Below are positions 17,220-25,713 of a stretch of DNA of 64,000 nt, piece by piece. Within the stretch, counting starts at the first letter, position 1. Each line of letters begins with the position of its first letter. This DNA comes from Microvirga sp. VF16. Lineage in GTDB: Bacteria > Pseudomonadota > Alphaproteobacteria > Rhizobiales > Beijerinckiaceae. The stretch covers positions 62,001 through 126,000 of the forward strand of contig NZ_CP069358.1 of NCBI RefSeq assembly GCF_016864375.1, in the 5' to 3' direction. The notes under the pieces were generated by a model. The model worked only from the letters and a program-made list of their open reading frames with translations. It was not told the origin of the DNA and did not search any database. Both the position numbers and the translations under genes were made by a program.

Positions 17220-17361
17220 AAGGTCCATTCCTGCACGGCACTTCGGTTCCGCATCTATGGGATTGCCGTGCTACCCATATCGCTCCCCCTGCCCGATAAG
17301 CCCTCCATTGCGGTGCTTCCGTTCAGAAACATGAGCGGTGCCCTTGAACAGGACTACTTGG
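17220..17361 (+). pseudogene. TolB-like/adenylate cyclase gene fragment, left part
   Basis: The frame reads FRIYGIAVLPISLPLPDKPS then IAVLPFRNMSGALEQDYL. The PSIAVLPFxNMSGDPEQDYxxDG pattern is typical of the TolB-N-like linker in class III adenylate/guanylate cyclases with TPR tails. It begins right after the tnpB right end and is cut by the IS at 17362; it resumes at 18842. Confidence 0.7.
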
Positions 17362-18841
17362 TCGGCCCTGAACAATGCAGTTTGCTCAGGCGGCAATTGG
17401 ATTCCAGGGTTCGGGGAAAGTATCCGATTGCGCGGATGAGCCCATTAGAGCCGCCATGAGCCAAGCGATAAACAGTCTGAGCCACGTCAGTATCAGCCGC
17501 AGATTATGTCCGGCGGCCACCAGCAGCGCATTGATCGCGTCGCCGGCTGCGCCGAGCAGGTGGTTGCGTCCCAGTCGCCCGTCCGCCTTCATGTGCCCGA
17601 TCATCGGCTCGATCGCAGACCGGCGTCTCAGCTCGCGCTTGATCGTCGGTGTGAGGCCACGCCGCTGTCGGGTGATGAACACCCGATCCGTCTTGGCGTA
17701 GTCATGCCCGCGATAGCCCTGGTCGACGTAGATGCGCGAGGGCTCCACGTCAGTCATGGCCACGACCTGATCCATCGTCGTGTTGAGCGTGTGGCCGTCA
17801 TACGGATTGCCCTCCAGCGATTTGGAAGCGAGCACGAAGCCTTCGCGGTTGGTCACCGCCAGTGCGACCTTGCTGCCGAACTCGTACGGCCGATGTGCCT
17901 TGCCTTTGGCGATGCACACCACCTCTGGCGCATGCAGGCTGTAGAGCTTGTTCTTGCTCGTGCGCTCCTGCGTCAGGAGGCGCTCTACGAGGCCGAGCAG
18001 AGGAGCAAACCGGCGTGAGAGAACCTCATCACTGGCGACTTTCCTGGCGACATCGCGATAGACCCGGCCCAAATAGGTCTTCAGCCGCTTGAGCTCTCGC
18101 CGCATGCGCCGCATCTGACGGGCATGGGCATACCGCCCCACCTGCACGGCAGCGCGTTTGGCCAAATGGGTGTGGGCCTGACGCAGCTCGAGGCCGTGCC
18201 GCTTGGCCTGTCGTACCAGAGCCTGCAAGGCCTTGAGATAGAGCTTGGCGTCGGTGGGATGAGTGATCGCCTTGGGCTGCACCGTGGTGTCGACGCTGAT
18301 CCGCTCCAGGCTCGACGGTCGCACCGCGCCGCTCTCCAGCCCAGCCTGGATCGTGGCCGCCAGCAGCTTCTCCAGTCCCTCGGGTCCGAGCCGCTTGCGC
18401 CAGCGCGTCAGCGAGCTGGGATCACACGGCAGCTCATGCTGGAAGTACTCGCAGCCGCAGAACCACTGGTAATACGGATTCTCGATCCAGCGCTGCACCA
18501 CTGCCTCATCGGACAGGTTGAAGGTATGCTGGAGATACGACAGCCCGACCATCAGGCGCGTCGGCTTCGCGGGCCGTCCGAGCGGACGATAGAAGCGGCC
18601 AAACTCCTGATCGAACCTGTCCCAGTCGATCAGACCAGCCAGCCGGAACAACTCGTGACGCTGATCGAGGATCTGATCGAGACGGCTGCGGTAGAGATCG
18701 CCGGAACTCGGCAGCGTCGGCTTGGGTCCCATGGCAAAACACCAGGTTTAAGCGGGTCCATCCCCAGATGCCGGCATTTTACAATGCTTCGTGACGACGA
18801 AGAATCCTTCTGTCCCAACAAGTTGTGGGTTATTCAGGACC
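17362..18841 (-). mobile_element. IS5-superfamily insertion sequence (about 1.48 kb) with 10-bp direct repeat
   Basis: The 10-bp sequence GACTACTTGG flanks it on both sides (17352-17361 and 18842-18851), the expected target duplication. Ends are related inverted repeats: GGCCCTGAACAA on the left, and on the right GGTCCTGAATAA read from the end. The host gene continues in frame across it. Confidence 0.85.
17386..18732 (-). CDS. IS5-superfamily DDE transposase (DDE_Tnp_1, IS1182/IS1478-like)
   Basis: A 448-residue transposase. The N-terminal region (RSRLDQILDQRHELFRLAG, FNLSDEAVVQRWIENPYYQ and SLTRWRKRLG) is the DUF772-type domain. Catalytic positions are ISVDTTVQPKAI (Asp), YVDQGYRGHDY (Asp) and RSAIEPMIGHMKADGRLGRN (Glu). 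The hydrophobic end (LILTWLRLFIAWLMAAL) is typical. The gene is full length, so the element may be mobile. It is related to the transposase at 30818-32092, which has suffered a frameshift. Confidence 0.9.
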   Translation of the reverse strand: MGPKPTLPSSGDLYRSRLDQILDQRHELFRLAGLIDWDRFDQEFGRFYRPLGRPAKPTRLMVGLSYLQHTFNLSDEAVVQRWIENPYYQWFCGCEYFQHELPCDPSSLTRWRKRLGPEGLEKLLAATIQAGLESGAVRPSSLERISVDTTVQPKAITHPTDAKLYLKALQALVRQAKRHGLELRQAHTHLAKRAAVQVGRYAHARQMRRMRRELKRLKTYLGRVYRDVARKVASDEVLSRRFAPLLGLVERLLTQERTSKNKLYSLHAPEVVCIAKGKAHRPYEFGSKVALAVTNREGFVLASKSLEGNPYDGHTLNTTMDQVVAMTDVEPSRIYVDQGYRGHDYAKTDRVFITRQRRGLTPTIKRELRRRSAIEPMIGHMKADGRLGRNHLLGAAGDAINALLVAAGHNLRLILTWLRLFIAWLMAALMGSSAQSDTFPEPWNPIAA

Positions 18842-18970
18842 GACTACTTGGCCGATGGAATCGTTGAGGAAATTATTGCGGCTCTGTCGCGCTTTCGGTC
18901 GCTGCTCGTCATCGCCCACAGTTGGACCTTCACCTACAAGGGCAAAGCTGTTGATGTGCGAGGCGGATGA
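18842..18970 (+). pseudogene. TolB-like/adenylate cyclase gene fragment, right part
   Basis: The frame continues the fragment ending at 17361: DYLADGIVEEIIAALSRFRS, LLVIAHSWTFTYKGKAVDVR. This is the typical continuation (ADGIVEDIITALSRFRxLFVIARNSSFTYKGxAVDV). It then stops at 18970, so the downstream TPR part of the gene is lost. Confidence 0.75.
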
Positions 18971-18999
18971 GGGAAGGGCAGAGCTGGGTTCTTGGAGGT

Positions 19000-19098
19000 C
19001 TACAGGATATATCCAAGCCCATACAGTAGCAGTGTGGCCGCTATCGCAACCCCCAGCGCAAGCAGGAGCCACGGTAAATATCCGCCGAAGTCATCCAT
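19000..19098 (-). CDS. 32-residue membrane microprotein
   Basis: A very short gene: MDDFGGYLPWLLLALGVAIA then ATLLLYGLGYIL. AAGGAG lies six bases before the ATG, an ideal ribosome binding site. The protein is almost all one transmembrane helix (residues 8-30) with an acidic N-terminus. No family recognised. Confidence 0.5.
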   Translation of the reverse strand: MDDFGGYLPWLLLALGVAIAATLLLYGLGYIL

Positions 19099-19182
19099 CG
19101 CGAACTCCTTCGCAGCCGGGAGACCGGGGAGTTGAATGAGCTAGGATCGTGATGGACGAGCGTTCCCCCAATCTGTTCCATC

Positions 19183-19397
19183 GTGCACCGGGTCGACCAT
19201 GCCCAGCATGTGACCCGTTTCTATTCCCTCATGAGCGAGCGGGCTCTCTTCGGGACCGTGCGCCTGGTGCGCAATTGGGGCCGGATCGGCACCAACGGGC
19301 AGGAGCTCGTCGAGACCTTCGCGAGCGAGGAGAGGCCGGCTAGCGCCTCGAGCGCCTGGCCGGGGCGAAACGCCGGCGAGGCTATCGGGACCTATGA
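19183..19397 (+). pseudogene. WGR-domain protein, degraded
   Basis: The sequence HRVDHAQHVTRFYSLMSERA, LFGTVRLVRNWGRIGTNGQE and LVETFASEE is a clear WGR domain. After this the correct frame shifts: the expected end (EAG...RLERLAGAKRRRGYRDL) is found in another frame and contains a TAG, ending at 19397. The gene therefore has at least one frameshift and one stop. WGR domains occur in PARPs and as small stand-alone bacterial proteins with DNA-related roles. Confidence 0.65.
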
Positions 19398-19499
19398 CGC
19401 CGGCCGATCCGGTCATGCCTGCCGGCGTGACAGGAGGCAAATGAGCTCGCCAGACCGGCCGACCGCTCCAATCGCAAAAGGTTATTCCTGCGAGTGGGG

Positions 19500-19778
19500 C
19501 TACTCGTCGGCCTCGCTCGTCGGATTGCAGGCCTCACCGGGGGTTGGCCCCTCGTACTCCTCCCTTCCGCCTTGGCGCATGAGCTGGCCGAAGGACTGCG
19601 TGCGCGGGGCTGTGGGATCCCCGAAATAGCCGTCGTTCAGGCCCGAGAAGCGGCAGGCCGACTGGCCAGTCGATGCGCGATGCTCGATGAATTGGCCGGT
19701 TCCCTTGATTTCACCGGCAGTGACCGGAGCTGAGGTAGCTACGCAAACAACAAGGGCAGCTAGGATCCTTGTGTGCAT
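19500..19778 (-). CDS. small secreted protein
   Basis: A 92-residue protein with a signal peptide (MHTRILAALVVCVATSAPVTAG, cleavage likely near residues 20-22). The mature part has two Cys residues (SACRFSGLNDGYF and GEACNPTS), which may form a disulfide in the periplasm, and a DPTAPRTQSFGQ segment. GGGAGG stands before the ATG. I do not recognise a named family. Its 3' end overlaps only spurious frames. Confidence 0.65.
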   Translation of the reverse strand: MHTRILAALVVCVATSAPVTAGEIKGTGQFIEHRASTGQSACRFSGLNDGYFGDPTAPRTQSFGQLMRQGGREEYEGPTPGEACNPTSEADE

Positions 19779-20689
19779 GTCAAAACCTCCCTTGGAGGGA
19801 TGAACGGCGCCTTGTGCGTCGTGGCGCAGCGAGAGCCTGCCGTGAGGTCAAGGAATGGCAGGCGACGGGAAGGATAGGCCATCGGGATCCGACAAACTAT
19901 CCCCCGGAAGTGAAGTCCATTCCTCGGACGGGGTGTGACCGCCAGCAACGATGCTGTCGGGACTTGTAAGGACGGCAGCCGCGGCAGTTCACTGATGGTT
20001 GAGAAAAGGGCGGTGGGATTCGCAGATGGCGCCATATGGACTGGGTCGCGGTGCGAGGCTAATGTTCCTGAAAATCTAAGCCGACAAAAAGAAAGCGCCC
20101 ACTCTTTCGAGGGGCGCTCCAGGAGCCGACCCGTAGGGGCAAATAAAAGGCCGGTTGTTTGGTGTATTGATTGGCCTTGTGGCATAAATGTGACATTTCG
20201 TGTTCTGAATGGGGCGTGTCAACACCTAAAGCGCGCCATTCCGACGCCTGGGATTATCTTCAAATAATCTGATTTATCTTGATAATCCCTCGGAGGTATT
20301 CTAAGCGGGCTTCTCCCGTAGGGGCGAAACGGGCTCAAGGGTCGCGAACATGGTCACAAGACCGGGCGCGGCCCTTTTCCTTTGGCTCTCACACGCGTGA
20401 ATCGCTCGTTCCAGCGGGACTATGTACCAGTTCCGCCAGTTACGGATTCTTTACCTCAATTAAGACATAATGCGCGAGCCAGGCGCGTTGCGGTATCAGC
20501 CCGATTTGATGCGGGGTGCCCTCCGCTGTCGCCCTGGCTGAGGGTCCACGACTCCCCTTGGCCGGGGCGCTTTTCCTGCGAGGGTTCGAGGAGCCCTGTA
20601 TGGACTTATGTCCTACTACCTCTGACGTATTGTGACTTTACTCCCTAACGTTACGATTTGCTGGCTCCCATCGACCAAGCCCAGCCGTA
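19779..20689. other. gene-free region of about 900 bases
   Basis: No supported gene. A hairpin at 20094-20118 (AGCGCCC ... GGGCGCT) resembles the one at 4985-5009, both after an AAGAAAGCGCC-type sequence. The stretch 20150-20300 is AT-richer than its surroundings and could hold a promoter. Confidence 0.4.
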
Positions 20690-20836
20690 ATGAAGAAAGA
20701 CAGCCGTCTCCCCGATGCTCAGAGTGCTGAGAGCCTGGTCAAGGACGCCCAAGCCGCCCGGATCAGAGAGCATATTCGCGCCATCCTCTCCCGGCTCAAG
20801 TCTCGCGCCCAGAACTCCTCGCGCGAGGCTACGTAG
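20690..20836 (+). CDS. possible 48-residue hypothetical protein
   Basis: The frame begins MKKDSRLPDAQSAESLVKDA and continues with an amphipathic helical stretch (RIREHIRAILSRLKSRAQNS). It lacks a clear ribosome binding site. Composition is more protein-like than the opposite strand. Weak call. Confidence 0.3.
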   Translation: MKKDSRLPDAQSAESLVKDAQAARIREHIRAILSRLKSRAQNSSREAT

Positions 20837-20906
20837 TTCCAGGAGACGTCGGAGCCGAGCCAATGTCGAATAGATCCACGAGGATTGTCAGGGGCCGGTC
20901 GGAGGT

Positions 20907-21113
20907 TTGTCTCTGCCTCCCTATGTGTGGGGCGTGCTGCGGCGAGAAGGCATCACGACCCTCGATCAACTCAGGGCCGTCGCTGATCAGGTCCACTGGG
21001 TTCCCGGCATCGGGGTTAGGACGGCCCGCATGATCAGAGCAGAACTTGCTCGCTCGTCATCTCACCCCCTGCACCTGAAACGAGCCCGACTCAGGGAAGA
21101 GACGAATGCCTAA
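20907..21113 (+). CDS. helix-hairpin-helix protein, first of a tandem pair
   Basis: A 68-residue protein with the pattern REGITTLDQLRAVADQVHWV followed by PGIGVRTARMIRAELA. This is the helix-hairpin-helix arrangement seen in the C-terminal domain of RNA polymerase alpha and similar DNA-binding modules (LRREGITTLxQL...IPGIGxKxxxEI). The only start near the domain is TTG at 20907, and GGAGG is too close to be ideal, so the start is uncertain. Its end overlaps the start of the second copy by 8 bases (ATGCCTAA). Confidence 0.5.
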   Translation: MSLPPYVWGVLRREGITTLDQLRAVADQVHWVPGIGVRTARMIRAELARSSSHPLHLKRARLREETNA

Positions 21114-21322
21114 TTCCAGGTGGGAATGCATCGGCGGACCAATCAGGGAGTTGCGGTTGCCCTTCCACGCTGGGAGGCTCTGCGCAAAGGGGCATCACGA
21201 CCTTGGACCGGCTCAGGGCTCAGGCTGCCCAGATCCACAGGCTCCCGGGCATCGGCCCCGAGACGGCACGACTGATCCGAGAGGAACTCGCTCGCGTATC
21301 ATCTTCAAAGAAGATGCCCTGA
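21106..21322 (+). pseudogene. helix-hairpin-helix protein, second tandem copy with frameshift
   Basis: A diverged duplicate of the previous gene. It starts MPNSRWECIGGP and reads LPFHAGRLCAKG, then needs a one-base shift at a run of four G (21189-21192) to continue as ITTLDRLRAQAAQIHRLPGI and GPETARLIREELARVSSSKK with a stop at 21322. Apart from the shift it aligns with the first copy along its length. Confidence 0.55.
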
Positions 21323-21373
21323 TGAGGCTGGTCCCGTCATTCGACCGCGACATGAATTTTGCATAAGCCGTAG

Positions 21374-21676
21374 TATGGAATCTTCTACGGCGATGTTCTC
21401 GGGCTCCCGTGCATCCATGAAGATCACCGAATGCGGGCCTATGACATGGACGGGAACGGGGTTCTCCTCTTTTCGCAGGACGGTCAAGAGCCGATGCATA
21501 TCGCCTTCTCGATTTCGGCACATGAACTGGAGGAGTGGCAACAGCACCTGACCGATGCTGGTGTCTCCCTGGAGGGCCGCACGCAATGGCCGAGGGGCGG
21601 CGTCAGCATCTACTTTCGTGATCCGGACGGGCATCTGCTGGAGATTGCGACACCTGGCTTGTGGAAGGGATACTAG
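21374..21676 (+). pseudogene. VOC (glyoxalase/bleomycin resistance) family protein, N-terminally truncated
   Basis: The frame reads IFYGDVLGLPCIHEDHRMRA, then SISAHELEEWQQHLTDAGV and GGVSIYFRDPDGHLLEIATP. The last is the hallmark C-terminal motif of the VOC fold with its metal-binding Glu. A TAG at 21371 stops the frame before the usual first strand, so the first metal-ligand strand is missing. Translation could begin at ATG 21431, giving 81 residues. Family members are dioxygenases, lyases or resistance proteins; this fragment is probably inactive. Confidence 0.65.
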
Positions 21677-21748
21677 GTCTACGAGCGCCCAGCGTGGCTG
21701 CTTCTCATGGTTGCGGCGGTCATTTAGCTCTGATTGTCCGGAGGCAAC

Positions 21749-22006
21749 ATGACGGTCGGAAGCCTACGCGATGTTTTCTGGTATCTCGCCCTCACCTCCG
21801 GATGGCTGGCTGTTATTTCGCTCGGATACGGCTGGTACGCTCACAGAAAATTTCGGGCCTTCCTGAAGGCTCCCCTGACAGAGGAAGTCGAACATCTAAC
21901 TCATGTTTGGGAGAGGCGTGTCACTCGCTGGACGGCGTCTGGGCTGGGCTTTTCCAGTCTTTCGATCCTATGTTTCGTGTGGTGGCTGATCTCTGGAGTA
22001 GCTTGA
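21749..22006 (+). CDS. small two-pass membrane protein
   Basis: From the ATG at 21749 (GGAGG four bases upstream) the protein has 85 residues. Two hydrophobic segments are seen: VFWYLALTSGWLAVISLGYG near the N-terminus and SGLGFSSLSILCFVWWLISG at the end, with a basic/acidic loop between (RKFRAFLKAPLTEEVEHLTH). Both ends probably face the same side. No family recognised. Confidence 0.5.
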   Translation: MTVGSLRDVFWYLALTSGWLAVISLGYGWYAHRKFRAFLKAPLTEEVEHLTHVWERRVTRWTASGLGFSSLSILCFVWWLISGVA

Positions 22007-22480
22007 TGAAGCCGACCAGGGCAAGTAGTTGCCGCTGCGGCATCGTCCTGGGAGAAATGATCTGAGGGCGAAGAGTTTGAAAGCCATCCTCAATTTTTGG
22101 CTGAAAACTCGTCGAGGAACATCTTGGCATTCGATCAAGATTGTTCCCCATTGTTGGGTCGGCCTCCTCACGGTCCGGCGCTGGCACCAACTGTTCCCTC
22201 ATCGCTAAAATCATTTTACTCATGGTCTGAAGATCTGGCGACTGGGGTCAGCGAGGAGGGCTGACGGCCTGGAGCGAGGGAATTGCGGAGCCTCGACGCA
22301 TCGCCAGATCGCATCAGGAACCGTCAGCTACAGCGGTCATCACCCCTAACTGTTTTATTCCCGGACGAGGCATTCACGAATTTCGGCAACTGAGACACTT
22401 CCGCACTTCGCCTCAGCATACCCTTCGAAGTACTATGCTGCCCAGATCAAAAGAAACAATGTTCTGTTGGGCAGATCTCC
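22007..22480. other. upstream region of the GGDEF/EAL gene
   Basis: No gene supported. Just before the start codon, CTGCCCA and TGGGCAG form an inverted repeat about 24 bases apart (about 22437-22477), a possible operator or RNA structure over the ribosome binding region. Confidence 0.35.
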
Positions 22481-25474
22481 ATGTCAATGTGTGGTACCGA
22501 GAGCAGTGTTCCGCTCTGGGCTGAGGCGGACCGGCTGGCGGCTCTTCGCAGCTTCGCGGTTCTCGATACCGAGCCAGAGACTACGTTCGATAGTCTCACC
22601 AAGGTGGCCGCGCACGTCTGCGATGCCCCAGTAGCCCTGATCTCCCTGATCGACGAGCAGCGGCAATGGTTCAAGTGTGCGATCGGCCTGAATGGTGTTC
22701 GGGAAATCCCACGCGAGATCGCCATCTGTGCCCAGGCTATCCTTCAGCCAGACCTGTTCGTTGTTCCGGATGCGACGAAGGACCCACGATTCTCTACCAA
22801 TCCTCTGGTCACCGGTGAGCCGCACCTACGCTTCTATGCCGGGGCTCCCCTGATCACCGAAGAGGGTCTGCCTCTCGGCACGCTCTGCGTCTTCGATACC
22901 AAACCCCGTCCTGAGGGGCTCACTCCCGCACAGAGGGAGGCGCTGCCCGCTCTTGCCAACGCGGTCATGAGCCAACTCAAGCTCAGACAGGCCAACAGAG
23001 TCCTTGAGGAACACCAAAGGGAACTGATCACGCTCACCGATGCGCTGCCGCAGATGATCTGGTCGGCCTGTCCGGACAAACGCCTCGATCACAAAAATAG
23101 GCGGTGGTACGAGTTCACTGGAACCGAGCCCGGTTTCGCCGAGAGAAATCATTGGACCAGTCTCATTCATCCCGAGGATCGGGATCAAATCACAGCGCTC
23201 TGGCAGCATTCCCTGCACACAGGCGAGCCATATGAGTGTCGATATCGTCAGCGCCACCACTCTGGTGAGTACCGCTGGATTCTGTCTCGTGCGACAGCCT
23301 CATATGATCCTCAAGAGCGGGTTCGGCGATGGTACGGAACTAACACCGACATTCATGAGTGGAAACAAGCCGAGGAGGATCTTGCGAGAAGTGAGAAGCG
23401 CTATCGCACCCTCATTGAGGCAAGCACTGCGCTTGTCTGGCGTGCGGAGCCTGATGGTTCTCTGATCAGCAACTCTCACGATTGGCAAGCGCTCAGTGGT
23501 CAAGCACCCGGTGAGGGTCACGGCAATGGCTGGTTGAAGGCAGTCCACCCGGCTGATCGGGAGCGGGTCATGGCTCTCTGGCAGGACGCCTTGGCCTGCC
23601 GCCAACCTGTGGTGGCCGAGTTCCGGGTCGAGCATCCGGATGCAGAGGATCGGTGGGTCCGCGCCAAAGGCGTACCGATGCTCGATGAGCATGGAACGGT
23701 CCAGGAGTGGGTTGGGACCATTACGGATATTCATGAGCAGAAGTGTGCTGCCGAGCATATCCGTCAGCAGGAGGAGCGGCATCGCGCGCTCGTTCAGGCG
23801 AGTTCGGTTGTGCTTTGGGTCGCCACACCGGATGGGATGATCACCGAGACAAGAGGATGGGCAGACATCACGGGACAGAGTGATCACGAGGCTGCCGGGC
23901 TGGGCAGCGTCGATACGCTTCATGCTGATGATACGGATCGCATCACGCGAGCATGGCTCGAAGCAGTCGCATCGGGAACCGCCTACAAGGCCGAGTGCCG
24001 GGTGCGGCACAAGAGCGGGGAGTACCGCTGGATGCTGAGCAGAGCCGTACCTATCAAGAATGCGGACGGTTCGATTCGGGAGTGGGTGGGAGGTCTCTCT
24101 GATATTCATGACCGCAAAGTCGCCGAATGTGAACTCTGGCGGTCGGCGAACCATGATGCGCTGACAGGTCTGCCGAACCGCATGCTGTTCCAGAACAGGC
24201 TGGAGCAGGCTCTTGCGGACGCCAAGCAACACGGCACCAGCATCAGCCTGCTGGTCATCGACCTGGATGAGTTCAAGGATGTCAATGACTCGTTCGGACA
24301 TGATGCGGGCGACGCGCTGCTGAAGGAGACAGCTGTGCGACTGTGTTCGATAGCGAGAAAGTGTGACACCGTCGCAAGATTCGGCGGGGATGAGTTCGTG
24401 GTTCTGCTGGCGGGCTCAACTGGCCTGGAACATGCCGCCACACTGGCCGAGGGTCTTGCCAAAAAGCTGAGCCAGCCTGTGCCCTACGCAGGCCAGATGA
24501 TCGCCAGCCATGCGAGCATCGGGGTCGCAGCCTTCCCGGACCACGATGCGACAGCGCCCGAGTTGATGAAGGATGCGGACATGGCCCTGTACCGGGCCAA
24601 GGCCGAGGGCCGGAACCGCGTCGTGACCTATTTGCCCGAAATGCGAGCCGCGACCGAACACCGGGTCACACTCAGACGGGAGATGCGGGAAGCCATCTCT
24701 CTCGATCAGATCCAGCCCTTCTACCAGCCCAAGGTCTGCCTCGCGACGGGCGAGATCGTTGGCTTCGAGGCCCTCGCACGCTGGCAACATCCGACCAGAG
24801 GTCTCGTCACACCCGGCAGCTTCGCCGATGCTTTTGACGATCCTGAGCTTGCCACCACGGTCGGCAAGCGCCTGATCGGAAAAGTGACCTCGGATATGCG
24901 CCGCTGGCTCAACAGCGGCCTGAGCTTTGGCCATGTGGCGATCAACCTGTCTCAGGTGGAGTTCATCCAACCGGGTTTAGCCGAGGACATCCTTCGCATC
25001 CTCGACCTTGCGAAGGTCCCGCCTAAGCACCTTGAGATTGAGATCACCGAGAAGGTGCTGCTCGATGCACAATCGGAGGCCGTTTCCGATGCGCTGGACC
25101 GGTTCCGTGCGCGAGGGGTCCAGATTGCGCTCGACGATTTCGGGACGGGCTATGCCTCATTGACGCATCTGAAGCAGTTCGCGGTGGATCACATTAAGAT
25201 CGACCGGAGTTTTGTTCGAGATATCGAGGAGGACCCGGATGACGAGGCTATCGTCACGGCAGTGGTCAGTCTCGGCAGGAGCTTGAACCTGAAGGTCACG
25301 GCTGAGGGGGTGGAAACCACCGGTCAGGCGCAGCGGCTGCGGGAGATGGGCTGTGGCAGCGCTCAGGGGTATCTCTATGCCAGTCCGATGGCTGGCGCAG
25401 ATGTGCCGGGATTTCTGGCTGGTTGGTTCCCACAGCAGATATCAGCGAAGCGACTGCTTCTTATCGAGAAATAG
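22481..25474 (+). CDS. GAF-PAS-PAS-PAS-GGDEF-EAL cyclic-di-GMP signalling protein
   Basis: A 997-residue cytoplasmic protein. Residues about 20-165 are a GAF domain (TTFDSLTKVAAHVCDAPVAL). Three PAS domains follow, about 185-295, 305-425 and 430-550, each ending with a PAC segment (WYGTNTDIHEWK, WVGTITDIHEQK, WVGGLSDIHDRK). The GGDEF domain (about 555-720) has FGGDEF intact at about 635-639 and an RxxD inhibitory site (RKCD) five residues before it. The EAL domain (about 735-985) has VGFEALARW, EITEKV, LDDFGTGYASL and AEGVET. Both c-di-GMP synthesis and hydrolysis appear possible. No transmembrane segment is seen, so the signal is likely cytoplasmic. Confidence 0.92.
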   Translation: MSMCGTESSVPLWAEADRLAALRSFAVLDTEPETTFDSLTKVAAHVCDAPVALISLIDEQRQWFKCAIGLNGVREIPREIAICAQAILQPDLFVVPDATKDPRFSTNPLVTGEPHLRFYAGAPLITEEGLPLGTLCVFDTKPRPEGLTPAQREALPALANAVMSQLKLRQANRVLEEHQRELITLTDALPQMIWSACPDKRLDHKNRRWYEFTGTEPGFAERNHWTSLIHPEDRDQITALWQHSLHTGEPYECRYRQRHHSGEYRWILSRATASYDPQERVRRWYGTNTDIHEWKQAEEDLARSEKRYRTLIEASTALVWRAEPDGSLISNSHDWQALSGQAPGEGHGNGWLKAVHPADRERVMALWQDALACRQPVVAEFRVEHPDAEDRWVRAKGVPMLDEHGTVQEWVGTITDIHEQKCAAEHIRQQEERHRALVQASSVVLWVATPDGMITETRGWADITGQSDHEAAGLGSVDTLHADDTDRITRAWLEAVASGTAYKAECRVRHKSGEYRWMLSRAVPIKNADGSIREWVGGLSDIHDRKVAECELWRSANHDALTGLPNRMLFQNRLEQALADAKQHGTSISLLVIDLDEFKDVNDSFGHDAGDALLKETAVRLCSIARKCDTVARFGGDEFVVLLAGSTGLEHAATLAEGLAKKLSQPVPYAGQMIASHASIGVAAFPDHDATAPELMKDADMALYRAKAEGRNRVVTYLPEMRAATEHRVTLRREMREAISLDQIQPFYQPKVCLATGEIVGFEALARWQHPTRGLVTPGSFADAFDDPELATTVGKRLIGKVTSDMRRWLNSGLSFGHVAINLSQVEFIQPGLAEDILRILDLAKVPPKHLEIEITEKVLLDAQSEAVSDALDRFRARGVQIALDDFGTGYASLTHLKQFAVDHIKIDRSFVRDIEEDPDDEAIVTAVVSLGRSLNLKVTAEGVETTGQAQRLREMGCGSAQGYLYASPMAGADVPGFLAGWFPQQISAKRLLLIEK

Positions 25475-25713
25475 CGCGCATAGGCGCTGTCGAGAGCCGA
25501 AGCAAACTTTGGACCCTCTCGAGATCTGGCGACCGGGTCTGCCCGAAGGCTGCTGAACTGGACCAACAAGTCCGGGGAGCATCGCATAGGGTATCTGACG
25601 GTATCGAGCTGCGGGGCAAAATTATTTTAGGCGGGGATCGGACTTCGGACAGATCAGGCTGGCTGTGCCTGCACCCACAAAATGATTTTTGCTGAGACTG
25701 ATCCGAGGAAAAA

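Noticed and set aside
18124..18867. 247-codon plus-strand reading frame
   Set aside because: Antisense to the IS5-type transposase at 17386-18732.
23300..24301. 333-codon minus-strand reading frame
   Set aside because: Antisense to the PAS domains of the GGDEF/EAL gene, no family features and no ribosome binding site.
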